Assembly: GCA_018065745.1 (NCBI GenBank)
Contig: JAGHSS010000368.1
Location: forward strand, 1 to 6,122
Source of the DNA: Candidatus Neoflavobacterium equi
GTDB taxonomy: Bacteria; Bacteroidota; Bacteroidia; Flavobacteriales; Flavobacteriaceae
Length of the DNA: 6,122 bases
Direction: 5' to 3'
Numbering within the stretch: position 1 is the stretch's first letter; every line of letters begins with the position of its first letter. The translations under genes were made by a program, and so were the position numbers. Positions 1 to 6,122 of this stretch are shown piece by piece. The notes below the pieces were generated by a model. The model worked only from the letters and a program-made list of their open reading frames with translations, did no database searches and was not told where the DNA came from.

Positions 1-2
1 GT

Positions 3-50
3 ATGTGTATGAATAATACCCATGGTTTTGCTGTATCTAAAAGTCAATGA
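3..50 (+). CDS. Probable 3' end of an unidentified upstream gene (partial)
   Basis: The frame starting at position 3 is open from the window edge to a TGA at 48-50 and would encode a tail ending ...THGFAVSKSQ. The other two + frames stop almost at once (TGA at 10-12, TAA at 14-16). A strong + strand intrinsic terminator begins 27 nt after this stop, which is the expected distance for the end of a transcribed gene. Only about 15 codons are visible, so no family can be recognised and no function is offered. The ATG codons inside the stretch are probably internal methionines rather than starts. The call rests mainly on the stop-to-terminator spacing. Confidence 0.4.
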   Translation: MCMNNTHGFAVSKSQ

Positions 51-77
51 TGAATTAATCTAGTTGTGTTCAAATTG

Positions 78-116
78 AAGTCCTTTTGGTGTTAGCATCC
101 AAAAGGACTTTTTTTT
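78..116 (+). terminator. Rho-independent terminator closing the upstream gene
   Basis: A perfect 12-bp stem pairs 78-89 (AAGTCCTTTTGG) with 99-110 (CCAAAAGGACTT) around a 9-nt loop (90-98). An uninterrupted run of eight T follows at 109-116, the first two belonging to the stem. The T tract lies on the + strand side and there is no matching A tract before the stem, so it should act on rightward transcription. It insulates the met operon from the gene ending at 50, which implies that the operon's own promoter lies between about 117 and 194. Confidence 0.9.
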
Positions 117-150
117 GTCCTCACTTTTCCAAAACCGAATGAACTGACAC

Positions 151-158
151 TATATTTT
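151..158 (+). promoter_or_regulatory. Weak candidate -7 element for the met operon
   Basis: The leader between the terminator and metY (117-194) is 78 nt of AT-rich DNA. TATATTTT at 151-158 matches the Bacteroidota -7 consensus TAnnTTTG except for the last base, and sits 36 nt before the metY ATG. No TTG or TTTG element is found at the usual 17-23 nt upstream (the sequence there is TTTTCCAAAAC), so the match is one-sided. In DNA this AT-rich such hits arise by chance. Logic requires a promoter in this interval, but this exact site is only a guess. Confidence 0.25.
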
Positions 159-194
159 TAAAACATATTTATACAATTTAAAAGACAATTACTT

Positions 195-1478
195 ATGAGT
201 ACATTAAATTTTTCTACCCAAGCATTACACACAGGTCACGATGTAACTTCAACTTCTGGAACGCGAGCTGTACCTATTTATCAGACGTCTTCATATGTTT
301 TTAAAGATGCGGATCACGCAGCAAATTTGTTTGGATTGGCAGAACCGGGGTTTATTTATACGCGTTTGAACAATCCAACAAATGACGTTTTGGAACAACG
401 CTTGGCTGCTTTGGAGGGTGGGATTGGCGCGGTAGTAACTGCTTCTGGCGCTTCAGCTATTGCAACAACACTGTTGACTTTATTGAAATCTGGAGATCAT
501 ATTGTTGCTTCTAGCAGTTTGTATGGAGGAACTTACAATTTGCTTCACGTGACTTTAAAACGCTATGGCATCACAACAACTTTTGTTGATCCAAGTGATG
601 TCGCCAATTTTGAGCAGGCAATTCAAGAAAATACACGTGTTATTTTTGGAGAGTCCCTGGGGAATCCCAAGTTGGATGTTTTGGATTTATCAGGCATCAG
701 CACAATTGCAAAGGCCAACGGCATCCCATTTATTGTGGATAATACCGTTCCTTCTCCTTATTTATTAAACCCAATTGCTCATGGAGCCAATATCGTAATC
801 CACTCATTGACAAAATACATCACGGGAAATGGAACTTCATTGGGTGGGGTTATCATCGACGCTGGAACATTTGACTGGTCCAACGGGAAGTTTCCAGAAT
901 TTACTTCTCCATCAGAAGGATATCACGGATTGGTGTATCACGACGCTTTGGGAGCAGCAGCTTTTATCGCCAAGGTGCGCATTGAAGGATTGAGAGATTT
1001 GGGATCCGCATTAAGTCCTTTCAATGCCTTCCAGATTTTACAGGGATTGGAAACCTTGGCTTTGCGCATTATCAAACACAGTGAAAACGCGTTGGCTTTG
1101 GCTCAATGGTTGGAAGGACAAGAACAGGTTGCTTGGGTTAACTATCCAGGATTGACTGGTAGTACTTCTCATGCATTGGCTTTAAAATACTTGCCAAATG
1201 GACAAAGTGGGGTGGTTACCTTTGGGTTAAAAGGAGGTTTTGAGGCAGCTAAAAAGGTGGCGAACAACACCAAACTATTCTCATTATTAGCAAACATCGG
1301 CGATACAAAATCTTTAATCATACATCCGGCGTCAACAACACATCAACAATTGAATGCAGCAGAGCAAGCAAGTACCGGTGTTTATCCAGATTTAATCAGG
1401 CTGTCTGTGGGTATAGAATCCATTGATGATTTAAAAAATGATTTAGCAGCTGCCATCAATCAAATCTCCAACCTATAA
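195..1478 (+). CDS. metY: O-acetylhomoserine aminocarboxypropyltransferase (sulfhydrylase), MetY type
   Basis: A cytosolic PLP enzyme of the Cys/Met-metabolism (gamma-family, fold type I) group. It is expected to convert O-acetylhomoserine plus sulfide to homocysteine and acetate. At 427 aa it has the usual full MetY length, longer than MetB or MetZ because of the insert around residues 223-265. Visible motifs are YTRLNNPTND (55-64; Y55 and R57 reach the cofactor phosphate of the partner subunit), SGAS (84-87, phosphate loop), Y110 stacking on the PLP ring, the MetY signature GESLGNPKLDVLDL (152-165), VDNT with D182 facing the pyridine nitrogen, SLTKYITGNGTSLGG (204-218) with Schiff-base lysine K207, HPASTTH (377-383), and R402 in IRLSVGIE for the substrate carboxylate. 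All key residues are present. The ATG at 195 starts immediately before the conserved N-terminal FSTQALHTG segment and has an A/T-rich, SD-less upstream region. It is the first gene of the operon, 15 nt before metX. The family call is firm; the exact acyl and sulfur substrates are inferred. Confidence 0.94.
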   Translation: MSTLNFSTQALHTGHDVTSTSGTRAVPIYQTSSYVFKDADHAANLFGLAEPGFIYTRLNNPTNDVLEQRLAALEGGIGAVVTASGASAIATTLLTLLKSGDHIVASSSLYGGTYNLLHVTLKRYGITTTFVDPSDVANFEQAIQENTRVIFGESLGNPKLDVLDLSGISTIAKANGIPFIVDNTVPSPYLLNPIAHGANIVIHSLTKYITGNGTSLGGVIIDAGTFDWSNGKFPEFTSPSEGYHGLVYHDALGAAAFIAKVRIEGLRDLGSALSPFNAFQILQGLETLALRIIKHSENALALAQWLEGQEQVAWVNYPGLTGSTSHALALKYLPNGQSGVVTFGLKGGFEAAKKVANNTKLFSLLANIGDTKSLIIHPASTTHQQLNAAEQASTGVYPDLIRLSVGIESIDDLKNDLAAAINQISNL

Positions 1479-1493
1479 ATACTATTGAAAAAC

Positions 1494-2474
1494 ATGAGCA
1501 TTAAATCACTTCCCATTCCCAATGGATTTTTTAAAGATTATGATCAGCCTTTGACCCTCAGCTATGAACTATTTGGTCAACCCTTGGGTGAAGCACCCGT
1601 GGTTGTCATCAATCACGCCTTGACGGGGAACAGTAGCGTTGCTGGAATAAAGGGTTGGTGGAACAGGTTGGTGGGCGCAGATTTGACCATCAATACCAAA
1701 GTCTTTACCATATTGGCTTTTAATATTCCTGGGAATGGTTATGACGGAAATGAAATTTCAAACTACACTTATTTCACTACCAAAAAAGTGGCTGAAATGT
1801 TCTGGTACGGTTTGGATCAGTTGGGAATCTCTCAACTCTATGCTCTTGTTGGAGGGAGTTTGGGTGGAGGAATTGCATGGGAAATGGCGCTTCAAAGAGC
1901 AGATGCTGTTCAACATCTCATTCCCATTGCCACGCATTACAAGGCTTCAGACTGGTTGATTGGAAACACTCACATTCAAGAATTGATCTTAAAGAATTCT
2001 TCAAGACCTGTTTATGACGCCCGTGTTCACGCCATGTTGTTGTACAGAACGCCTCAATCATTGACAGATAAATTTGGAGGAACCTTTCATGAAGAGTCTA
2101 ATAGGTTTGAGGTGGAACGTTGGTTGGACCATCACGGGAAAACTTTGGAACAGCGCTTTACAAAGTCTTCTTATCAATTGGTGAATCATTTGTTGAAGAC
2201 TATTGGAAGATCAACAACTCACGACCGCTTGATCTCCTATATAAAAACAACGCGTGCCCAAATACACATCATCGCTGTATCAACTGACTATATGTTTACC
2301 AATGAAGAACAGTTTGAGTTGTTCACAACACTGAAGAAATACAAGAAAGAGGTTTGGTTTCACAGCATAAAATCCCCTCATGGTCACGATGCTTTTTTGA
2401 TGGAATACAATCAATTGCATCATTTTTTAAAGCCCTTATTTGCCGCACATCAATTAAAAACAGCATTTAAATAA
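1494..2474 (+). CDS. metX: Homoserine O-acetyltransferase-like alpha/beta hydrolase, compact MetX type
   Basis: Expected to transfer an acyl group, most likely acetyl from acetyl-CoA, to the hydroxyl of homoserine, providing the activated ester for MetY and MetZ. The product is 326 aa, shorter than the roughly 350-380 aa of well-studied MetX enzymes. The alpha/beta-hydrolase plan is clear: oxyanion-region segment NHALTGNSS (40-48), WWNRLVGADLTINT (55-68) matching the MetX 'VG.G..ldT' block, nucleophile elbow GGSLGGG with S122, MLLYRT (181-186) with the probable homoserine-binding R185, and catalytic partners D265 (AVSTDYMF) and H298 (SPHGHDAF). The usual NVxGGCxGSTGP block is replaced by FNIPGNGYDGN (76-86). 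I chose the ATG at 1494; a TTG at 1485 would add three residues but is a weaker start. The gene lies 15 nt after metY and 12 nt before thrA. Succinyl-CoA as donor cannot be excluded from sequence alone. Confidence 0.87.
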   Translation: MSIKSLPIPNGFFKDYDQPLTLSYELFGQPLGEAPVVVINHALTGNSSVAGIKGWWNRLVGADLTINTKVFTILAFNIPGNGYDGNEISNYTYFTTKKVAEMFWYGLDQLGISQLYALVGGSLGGGIAWEMALQRADAVQHLIPIATHYKASDWLIGNTHIQELILKNSSRPVYDARVHAMLLYRTPQSLTDKFGGTFHEESNRFEVERWLDHHGKTLEQRFTKSSYQLVNHLLKTIGRSTTHDRLISYIKTTRAQIHIIAVSTDYMFTNEEQFELFTTLKKYKKEVWFHSIKSPHGHDAFLMEYNQLHHFLKPLFAAHQLKTAFK

Positions 2475-2486
2475 AAAAACACAGAT

Positions 2487-4895
2487 ATGAAAATATTAAA
2501 ATTTGGAGGAAAGTCACTTTCATTTGATGGGTCATTTTCTCAAGTATTGGAAATCATAGACAGCAAAGTACAGGTTCGTGAAGAATTTGCAGTTGTAGTA
2601 TCAGCCATCAGTGACACCACAGATGTCTTGGAACACCTTTTAATTCAAGCATCCAAAGGATTGGCATACCAAGAGCTTTTTGAAGCATTTAAAAATAAAC
2701 CTCAGCATCAGGGCCTTGATTTGACTTCTTCATTTGATTTATTGGAGAAAATTTTTGAGGGTGTTTTTCTTTTGCAAGATTACAGTTTGAAAGTTAAGGA
2801 TGAGGTTTTAGCCCAGGGAGAATTGATTTCTGCCCAAGTTTTGACGCATCATTTATTAAAACGCGGGATTGAAGCTCATTTTGTAGACGCCAGAAAATTG
2901 GTAGTTACCAATGCAAATTTTGGAAACGCACAGCCCATTGAACAGGTTTCAAAACAACGGGTAGCCTCTTTTTTCAATGGCAATGTTCCCAAAGGTATTG
3001 CTGTGATTACAGGTTTTATAGGTTCAAATGAACGTTTGGAAACAACGACATTGGGACGCAATGGAAGTAATTATTCCGCTGCATTATTTGCCAATTATTT
3101 AGAGGCAGAAGAAGTTCAAAATTACACACATGTGGATGGGGTTTTTACAGCAAATCCAGAATGGGTGAAAGACGCCAAAAAAATAGCTTTTTTAAATTTC
3201 AATGAAGCCAATGAATTGGCCAATTTTGGCGCGAGCATTCTTCACGCTAAAACTATTGTTCCCCTTTTAGAAAAGCAGATTCCCCTGCGTATACTGAATA
3301 CTCAAAATCCCAATGGAACGGGTACTTTGATCAGTGCTGCTCCAACTCCAGAAGGGATAAAATCATTATCTGTACAGTCCAACGTAGCTTTGATAAATTT
3401 TGAAGGTAGGGGATTATTGGGCAAGGTTGGCATTGATGCGCGCATTTTTAAAACACTTTCCAACCACAATATCAATGTAGGGGTGATTTCCCAAGGGAGC
3501 TCAGAGCGTGGTATTGGTTTTGTAGTTCCCTCAGACCGTGCATCAGAAGCTGTTGTAGCTCTTGAGCAAGAATTTGAGATTGATTTTTACAACAAAGACG
3601 TCAATAAAATTTGCATCAATGAGGAGGTAGTGGTGATATCTATTGTTGGACAGGAATTGCAAACATTTCACAAACCATATAATGCATTGATACGCAATGC
3701 TATTGTTCCCATATTATTCAACAATACTGTAACGGGTAAAAACGTGAGCTTGGTGGTTGAAAAATCATTGACCAAAAAGGCATTAAACGTCATCCATGGG
3801 GAGATATTTGGTGTTCATAAAAAAATCAACATCGCTGTTTTTGGGGTTGGAAATGTTGGAAAGCAATTGGTGAAACAAATATTGGCAGCACGTGAAAATT
3901 TGCAGAGACGCAAGGAGGTAAATTTGAACATTTTTGCGGTGGCAAACTCTAAAAAACTGCTATTAGCGTCTGATGGAATAGGATCAGCATGGGAATCTAA
4001 TTTGGCACTTTCCACTACAGAAAATTCTTTAGAGCTCGTTTATAACTATGCTAAAGAGCACCACTTAGAAAATTTAATCGCTGTGGACAACACGGCCAAT
4101 GCCTCTTTGGTTGCTTCTTATATTGATTTGATTGGTCGTGGTTTTGACTTGGTTTCTTCAAATAAAATAGCCAACACCCAGACTTATAGTTTTTACAAGC
4201 AATTGCGCCATCAGTTGGTGAAAAACCACAAGGATTATTTGTATGAAACAAATGTTGGTGCAGGTTTGCCCTTAATTGATACCATCAAATTATTACATCT
4301 TTCAGGAGATAATATTACAAAGATTCGCGGTGTTTTTTCTGGGACGCTAAGCTATTTGTTCAATACCTTTACCAGTACTGATTTGACTTTTAGTCAAGTT
4401 TTGAAACAAGCCATTGCTTCTGGATTTACTGAACCAGATGCCAGAGAGGATTTATCTGGTGCAGACGTTGGAAGAAAGCTTCTGATATTGGCTCGAGAAT
4501 TAGACTTAGAGAATGAATGGGAAGAGTTAGCTATTGAAAATTTAATATCCAAAGACCTTCAAGACCTTACCGTTGATGCTTTTTATGAGCAATTATCAGT
4601 CTTAGATCCTATATATGAACAGATCAAGCGCGACCAAGAGCCGGGACATGTACTGCGTTATATTGGTGAACTGTCTGGTGACTTACAGCAGCGCAAGGGG
4701 GATTTAAAAACGCAGTTGGTTTCAGTTCCTGTAAATTCTGCCTTGGGTCAATTGAAAGGTTCCGATTCCATATTTGAGATATTCACCACTTCATATGGAG
4801 ATCATCCCATAATAATTCAAGGAGCTGGTGCTGGAGCAGCAGTTACTGCTAGAGGGGTGTTTGGAGATATATTAAGATTAATTTCAAAAAAATAA
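2487..4895 (+). CDS. thrA: Bifunctional aspartate kinase / homoserine dehydrogenase
   Basis: A fused enzyme catalysing the first (aspartate to aspartyl phosphate) and third (semialdehyde to homoserine, NAD(P)H-dependent) steps of the aspartate pathway. It is 802 aa, close to E. coli ThrA and MetL (about 810-820). The N-terminal kinase domain (1 to about 285) shows KFGGKS (5-10), SAISDTTDVL (39-48), AQGELISA (109-116), GFIGSNE (176-182), LGRNGSNYSA (189-198) and HVDGVFTANP (215-224). Two ACT-like regulatory segments follow (about 300-347 and 381-442). The dehydrogenase begins near 447 with the dinucleotide loop GVGNVG (453-458), then SSNK (K560), TNVGAGLP (588-595), GVFSGTLSYLFN (615-626) and GFTEPDAREDLSGADVGRK (646-664), whose E649, D655, D660 and K664 align with catalytic/binding residues of yeast homoserine dehydrogenase. 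The dehydrogenase is canonical; several kinase positions are not (see findings). The ACT segments suggest feedback control by an end product, which one is unknown. Context without thrB/thrC favours a methionine-dedicated (metL-like) role; thrA is used as the family symbol. Confidence 0.93.
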   Translation: MKILKFGGKSLSFDGSFSQVLEIIDSKVQVREEFAVVVSAISDTTDVLEHLLIQASKGLAYQELFEAFKNKPQHQGLDLTSSFDLLEKIFEGVFLLQDYSLKVKDEVLAQGELISAQVLTHHLLKRGIEAHFVDARKLVVTNANFGNAQPIEQVSKQRVASFFNGNVPKGIAVITGFIGSNERLETTTLGRNGSNYSAALFANYLEAEEVQNYTHVDGVFTANPEWVKDAKKIAFLNFNEANELANFGASILHAKTIVPLLEKQIPLRILNTQNPNGTGTLISAAPTPEGIKSLSVQSNVALINFEGRGLLGKVGIDARIFKTLSNHNINVGVISQGSSERGIGFVVPSDRASEAVVALEQEFEIDFYNKDVNKICINEEVVVISIVGQELQTFHKPYNALIRNAIVPILFNNTVTGKNVSLVVEKSLTKKALNVIHGEIFGVHKKINIAVFGVGNVGKQLVKQILAARENLQRRKEVNLNIFAVANSKKLLLASDGIGSAWESNLALSTTENSLELVYNYAKEHHLENLIAVDNTANASLVASYIDLIGRGFDLVSSNKIANTQTYSFYKQLRHQLVKNHKDYLYETNVGAGLPLIDTIKLLHLSGDNITKIRGVFSGTLSYLFNTFTSTDLTFSQVLKQAIASGFTEPDAREDLSGADVGRKLLILARELDLENEWEELAIENLISKDLQDLTVDAFYEQLSVLDPIYEQIKRDQEPGHVLRYIGELSGDLQQRKGDLKTQLVSVPVNSALGQLKGSDSIFEIFTTSYGDHPIIIQGAGAGAAVTARGVFGDILRLISKK

Positions 4896-4912
4896 GCGAT
4901 GTCAAAAAAATA
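4884..4912 (+). repeat. 11-bp direct repeat spanning the thrA stop and metZ start
   Basis: TCAAAAAAATA occurs at 4884-4894 and again at 4902-4912, an offset of exactly 18 nt. The first copy encodes Ser-Lys-Lys at the very end of ThrA plus the first two bases of its TAA. The second encodes Ser-Lys-Lys directly after the MetZ initiator Met. Both copies are read in the same frame and contain a run of seven A. Coincidence of lysine-rich ends in an AT-rich genome is a sufficient explanation, but the geometry is exact. Confidence 0.85.
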
Positions 4913-6074
4913 TGGAATAGAAACTCAGTTGATCAGAAATCAATTGGAACGCAGTCATTACAAAGAACATTCCGTGCCTCTATACTTAACGTCAAGCTTT
5001 GTTTTTGACGATTCAGAATCCATGCGCGCTGCTTTTGCAGAGGAGCAAGATCAAAATATATATTCTCGTTTTTCAAATCCTAATGTAACAGAGTTTGTAG
5101 ACAAATTGGTATTGTTGGAAGGAGCTGAAGCAGGTTATGCTTTTGCAACGGGAATGGCAGCAGTATACAATACAATTATTCCTTTTTTAAATGCTGGAGA
5201 TCACATTTTGAGTGCCTCTTCCATATTTGGTTCTACACATACGCTTTTTACCAAATACTTACCTAAGTGGGCCATTGAAACAACCTATTTCAATGGAAAT
5301 TCATTAGATGAACTGGAGGGATTGGTTCAACCCAACACCCGTATTCTCTTTGCAGAATCCCCAACCAACCCTGGTGTAGACATTATTGATATCAAGCGTT
5401 TGGGATCCTTTGCGGCTAAGCACAATTTACTTTTGGTAATTGATAATACTTTTGCAACACCATTATTGCAACAACCCCTTTCTCTTGGAGCAGATTTAGT
5501 AGTGCATTCTGGAACCAAATTATTGGACGGTCAGGGACGTGTTTTGGGTGGAGCTGTTGTTGGACGTTCTGAATTGGTCAGGGAAATCTATTTATTTTCT
5601 AGAAATACAGGTCCCGCGCTGTCTCCATTTAACGCTTGGATATTGTCCAAGAGCATGGAAACATTGTCCTTAAGGGTGTATAAGCAAAGTGAATCTGCTT
5701 TGAGGCTGGCACATATTCTGGAGCAAAGAGGTGAGGTGTCTTTTGTTAAATATCCTTTTTTAGCTTCTCATCCACAGTATGCGTTAGCAAAGGAACAGAT
5801 GAAAGCCGGAGGTAATGTCATCTCTTTTGAGTTGGTTGGTGGAAAAACAGCAGGGCAACGATTTATGGATGCCTTGGAATTATTTTCACTGACGGCTAAT
5901 TTGGGAGATTCAAGAAGTATTGCAACGCATCCTGCGTCAACAACCCACAGTAAATTGACAGATGAAGAATTGGAAAAAGCAGGAATTGGAAAAGGATTGG
6001 TCCGTTTGTCCATCGGGTTGGAAACTTTTGAGGACATCGTTCAAGATGTTTTAAATGCTTTAGATAAACTGTAA
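4899..6074 (+). CDS. metZ: O-succinylhomoserine sulfhydrylase-like PLP enzyme, MetZ type
   Basis: A second fold-type I PLP enzyme, expected to make homocysteine by replacing the acyl group of an O-acylhomoserine with sulfide. It is 391 aa, the normal MetZ/MetB length, without the insert seen in MetY. Key features are YSRFSNPNVTEF (55-66; Y55, R57), ATGMAAV (83-89, phosphate loop), F110 in SSIFGSTHTLF (108-118) where MetB and MetY have Tyr, ESPTNPGVDIIDI (153-165), IDNTFATPLLQQPL (181-194; D182), SGTKLLDGQGRVLGG (204-218) with Schiff-base lysine K207, HPASTTH (344-350) and R369 in VRLSIGLE. The DGQGRVLGG stretch is the clearest MetZ hallmark and argues against MetB, MetC or methionine gamma-lyase. 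The ATG at 4899 is 3 nt after the thrA stop and in the same frame, so translational coupling is likely. Acyl preference (acetyl or succinyl) and sulfur donor cannot be read from sequence; beside a MetX-type acyltransferase it may well use the acetyl ester. Confidence 0.9.
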   Translation: MSKKYGIETQLIRNQLERSHYKEHSVPLYLTSSFVFDDSESMRAAFAEEQDQNIYSRFSNPNVTEFVDKLVLLEGAEAGYAFATGMAAVYNTIIPFLNAGDHILSASSIFGSTHTLFTKYLPKWAIETTYFNGNSLDELEGLVQPNTRILFAESPTNPGVDIIDIKRLGSFAAKHNLLLVIDNTFATPLLQQPLSLGADLVVHSGTKLLDGQGRVLGGAVVGRSELVREIYLFSRNTGPALSPFNAWILSKSMETLSLRVYKQSESALRLAHILEQRGEVSFVKYPFLASHPQYALAKEQMKAGGNVISFELVGGKTAGQRFMDALELFSLTANLGDSRSIATHPASTTHSKLTDEELEKAGIGKGLVRLSIGLETFEDIVQDVLNALDKL

Positions 6075-6122
6075 AAGTTTTTAGTAATCAGGTTTAATTG
6101 GTTGTAAATGAATATATTAAGG
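6075..6122 (+). other. Downstream region with a possible next start codon
   Basis: The last 48 nt are AT-rich and contain no hairpin with a T tract, so no terminator for the operon is visible. An ATG at 6108-6110 opens a frame (Met-Asn-Ile-Leu-Arg) that runs off the window, 33 nt after the metZ stop and without a Shine-Dalgarno motif. Five codons are far too few to claim a gene. If real, it could be a further operon member. Confidence 0.25.

Larger units (their letters stand above)
195..6074 (+). other. Methionine-biosynthesis operon metY-metX-thrA-metZ
   Basis: Four same-strand genes are separated by only 15, 12 and 3 nt, with no hairpin or T tract between them, and a strong terminator lies just upstream of the first. 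They encode successive or alternative steps from aspartate to homocysteine. The missing aspartate-semialdehyde dehydrogenase step must be supplied from elsewhere in the genome. Co-transcription is inferred from spacing and functional coherence. No promoter-like or terminator-like interruption is visible inside the unit, and the 3' end of the transcript lies beyond the window or in a site that I cannot recognise. Confidence 0.87.

Noticed and set aside
155..183. Inverted repeat TTTTAAA (156-162) and TTTAAAA (177-183) as an operator
   Set aside because: It consists only of A and T, and the arms are self-palindromic, so such pairs occur freely in this AT-rich leader. There is no conservation evidence.
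1485..1493. TTG at 1485 as the metX start
   Set aside because: It adds only three residues, has no Shine-Dalgarno support, and is followed 9 nt later by an ATG at 1494 that leads straight into the conserved region.
565..1959. Plus-strand shadow frames at 565-768 (inside metY) and 1735-1959 (inside metX)
   Set aside because: They overlap well-supported genes whose catalytic motifs are read in the other frame, and their translations resemble no known protein.
3177..3183. Run of seven A inside thrA as a programmed frameshift site
   Set aside because: The in-frame reading (GCC AAA AAA ATA) does not form a standard slippery heptamer in the correct phase, there is no obvious downstream stem, and the zero frame continues through conserved domains to the expected length.
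2876..6037. Antisense open frames at 2876-3061, 3815-4015, 4051-4251, 5327-5518 and 5768-6037
   Set aside because: Each lies entirely opposite strongly conserved enzyme-coding sequence, has low-complexity or cysteine-rich composition with no recognisable motif, and is the length expected by chance opposite real genes.
4899..6074. Cystathionine gamma-synthase (MetB), cystathionine beta-lyase or methionine gamma-lyase as the identity of the last gene
   Set aside because: The DGQGRVLGG segment after the PLP lysine and the Phe at 110 fit the MetZ subgroup better. Overlap in activity with MetB remains possible.
1..6122. Mobile element, CRISPR array, defence system, tRNA or rRNA
   Set aside because: No transposase or integrase motif, no regularly spaced repeats, no flanking inverted repeats and no structured RNA gene were seen. 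Almost the whole window is accounted for by four metabolic genes.

Overview
The window is a compact methionine-biosynthesis operon, all on the + strand, from what looks like a member of the Bacteroidota, probably a flavobacterium-like lineage. That placement rests on AT-rich sequence, A-rich translation starts with no Shine-Dalgarno motif before any of the four main genes, a bifunctional aspartate kinase/homoserine dehydrogenase encoded among met genes, and protein signatures that I recall as typical of that phylum. It is an inference from style and motifs, not from a marker gene.

Layout: positions 1-50 probably hold the last codons of an unidentified upstream gene. A strong intrinsic terminator follows (78-116), then a short AT-rich leader (117-194) with no riboswitch that I can recognise. 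Four tightly packed genes come next: a MetY-type O-acetylhomoserine sulfhydrylase (195-1478), a compact MetX-type homoserine O-acyltransferase (1494-2474), a ThrA/MetL-type aspartate kinase-homoserine dehydrogenase (2487-4895) and a MetZ-type O-succinylhomoserine sulfhydrylase-like enzyme (4899-6074). The spacers are 15, 12 and 3 nt. The last 48 nt have no visible terminator and may contain the start of another gene.

Together the genes cover most of the aspartate-to-homocysteine route. The fused enzyme would phosphorylate aspartate and, after the aspartate-semialdehyde dehydrogenase step (asd, not encoded here), reduce the semialdehyde to homoserine. MetX activates homoserine as an acyl ester. 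MetY and/or MetZ replace the acyl group with sulfide, or another sulfur nucleophile, to give homocysteine. No thrB or thrC lies alongside, so this copy of the fused enzyme appears dedicated to methionine.

This is recognisable primary metabolism, and I see no new class of system. The points worth a second look are: several aspartate-kinase active-site positions that differ from the textbook consensus; all four genes lying in one reading frame with a single TAA between neighbours; an 11-bp direct repeat across the thrA/metZ junction whose collapse would fuse the two proteins exactly in frame; and two PLP sulfhydrylases of nominally different acyl specificity served by one short, divergent MetX.
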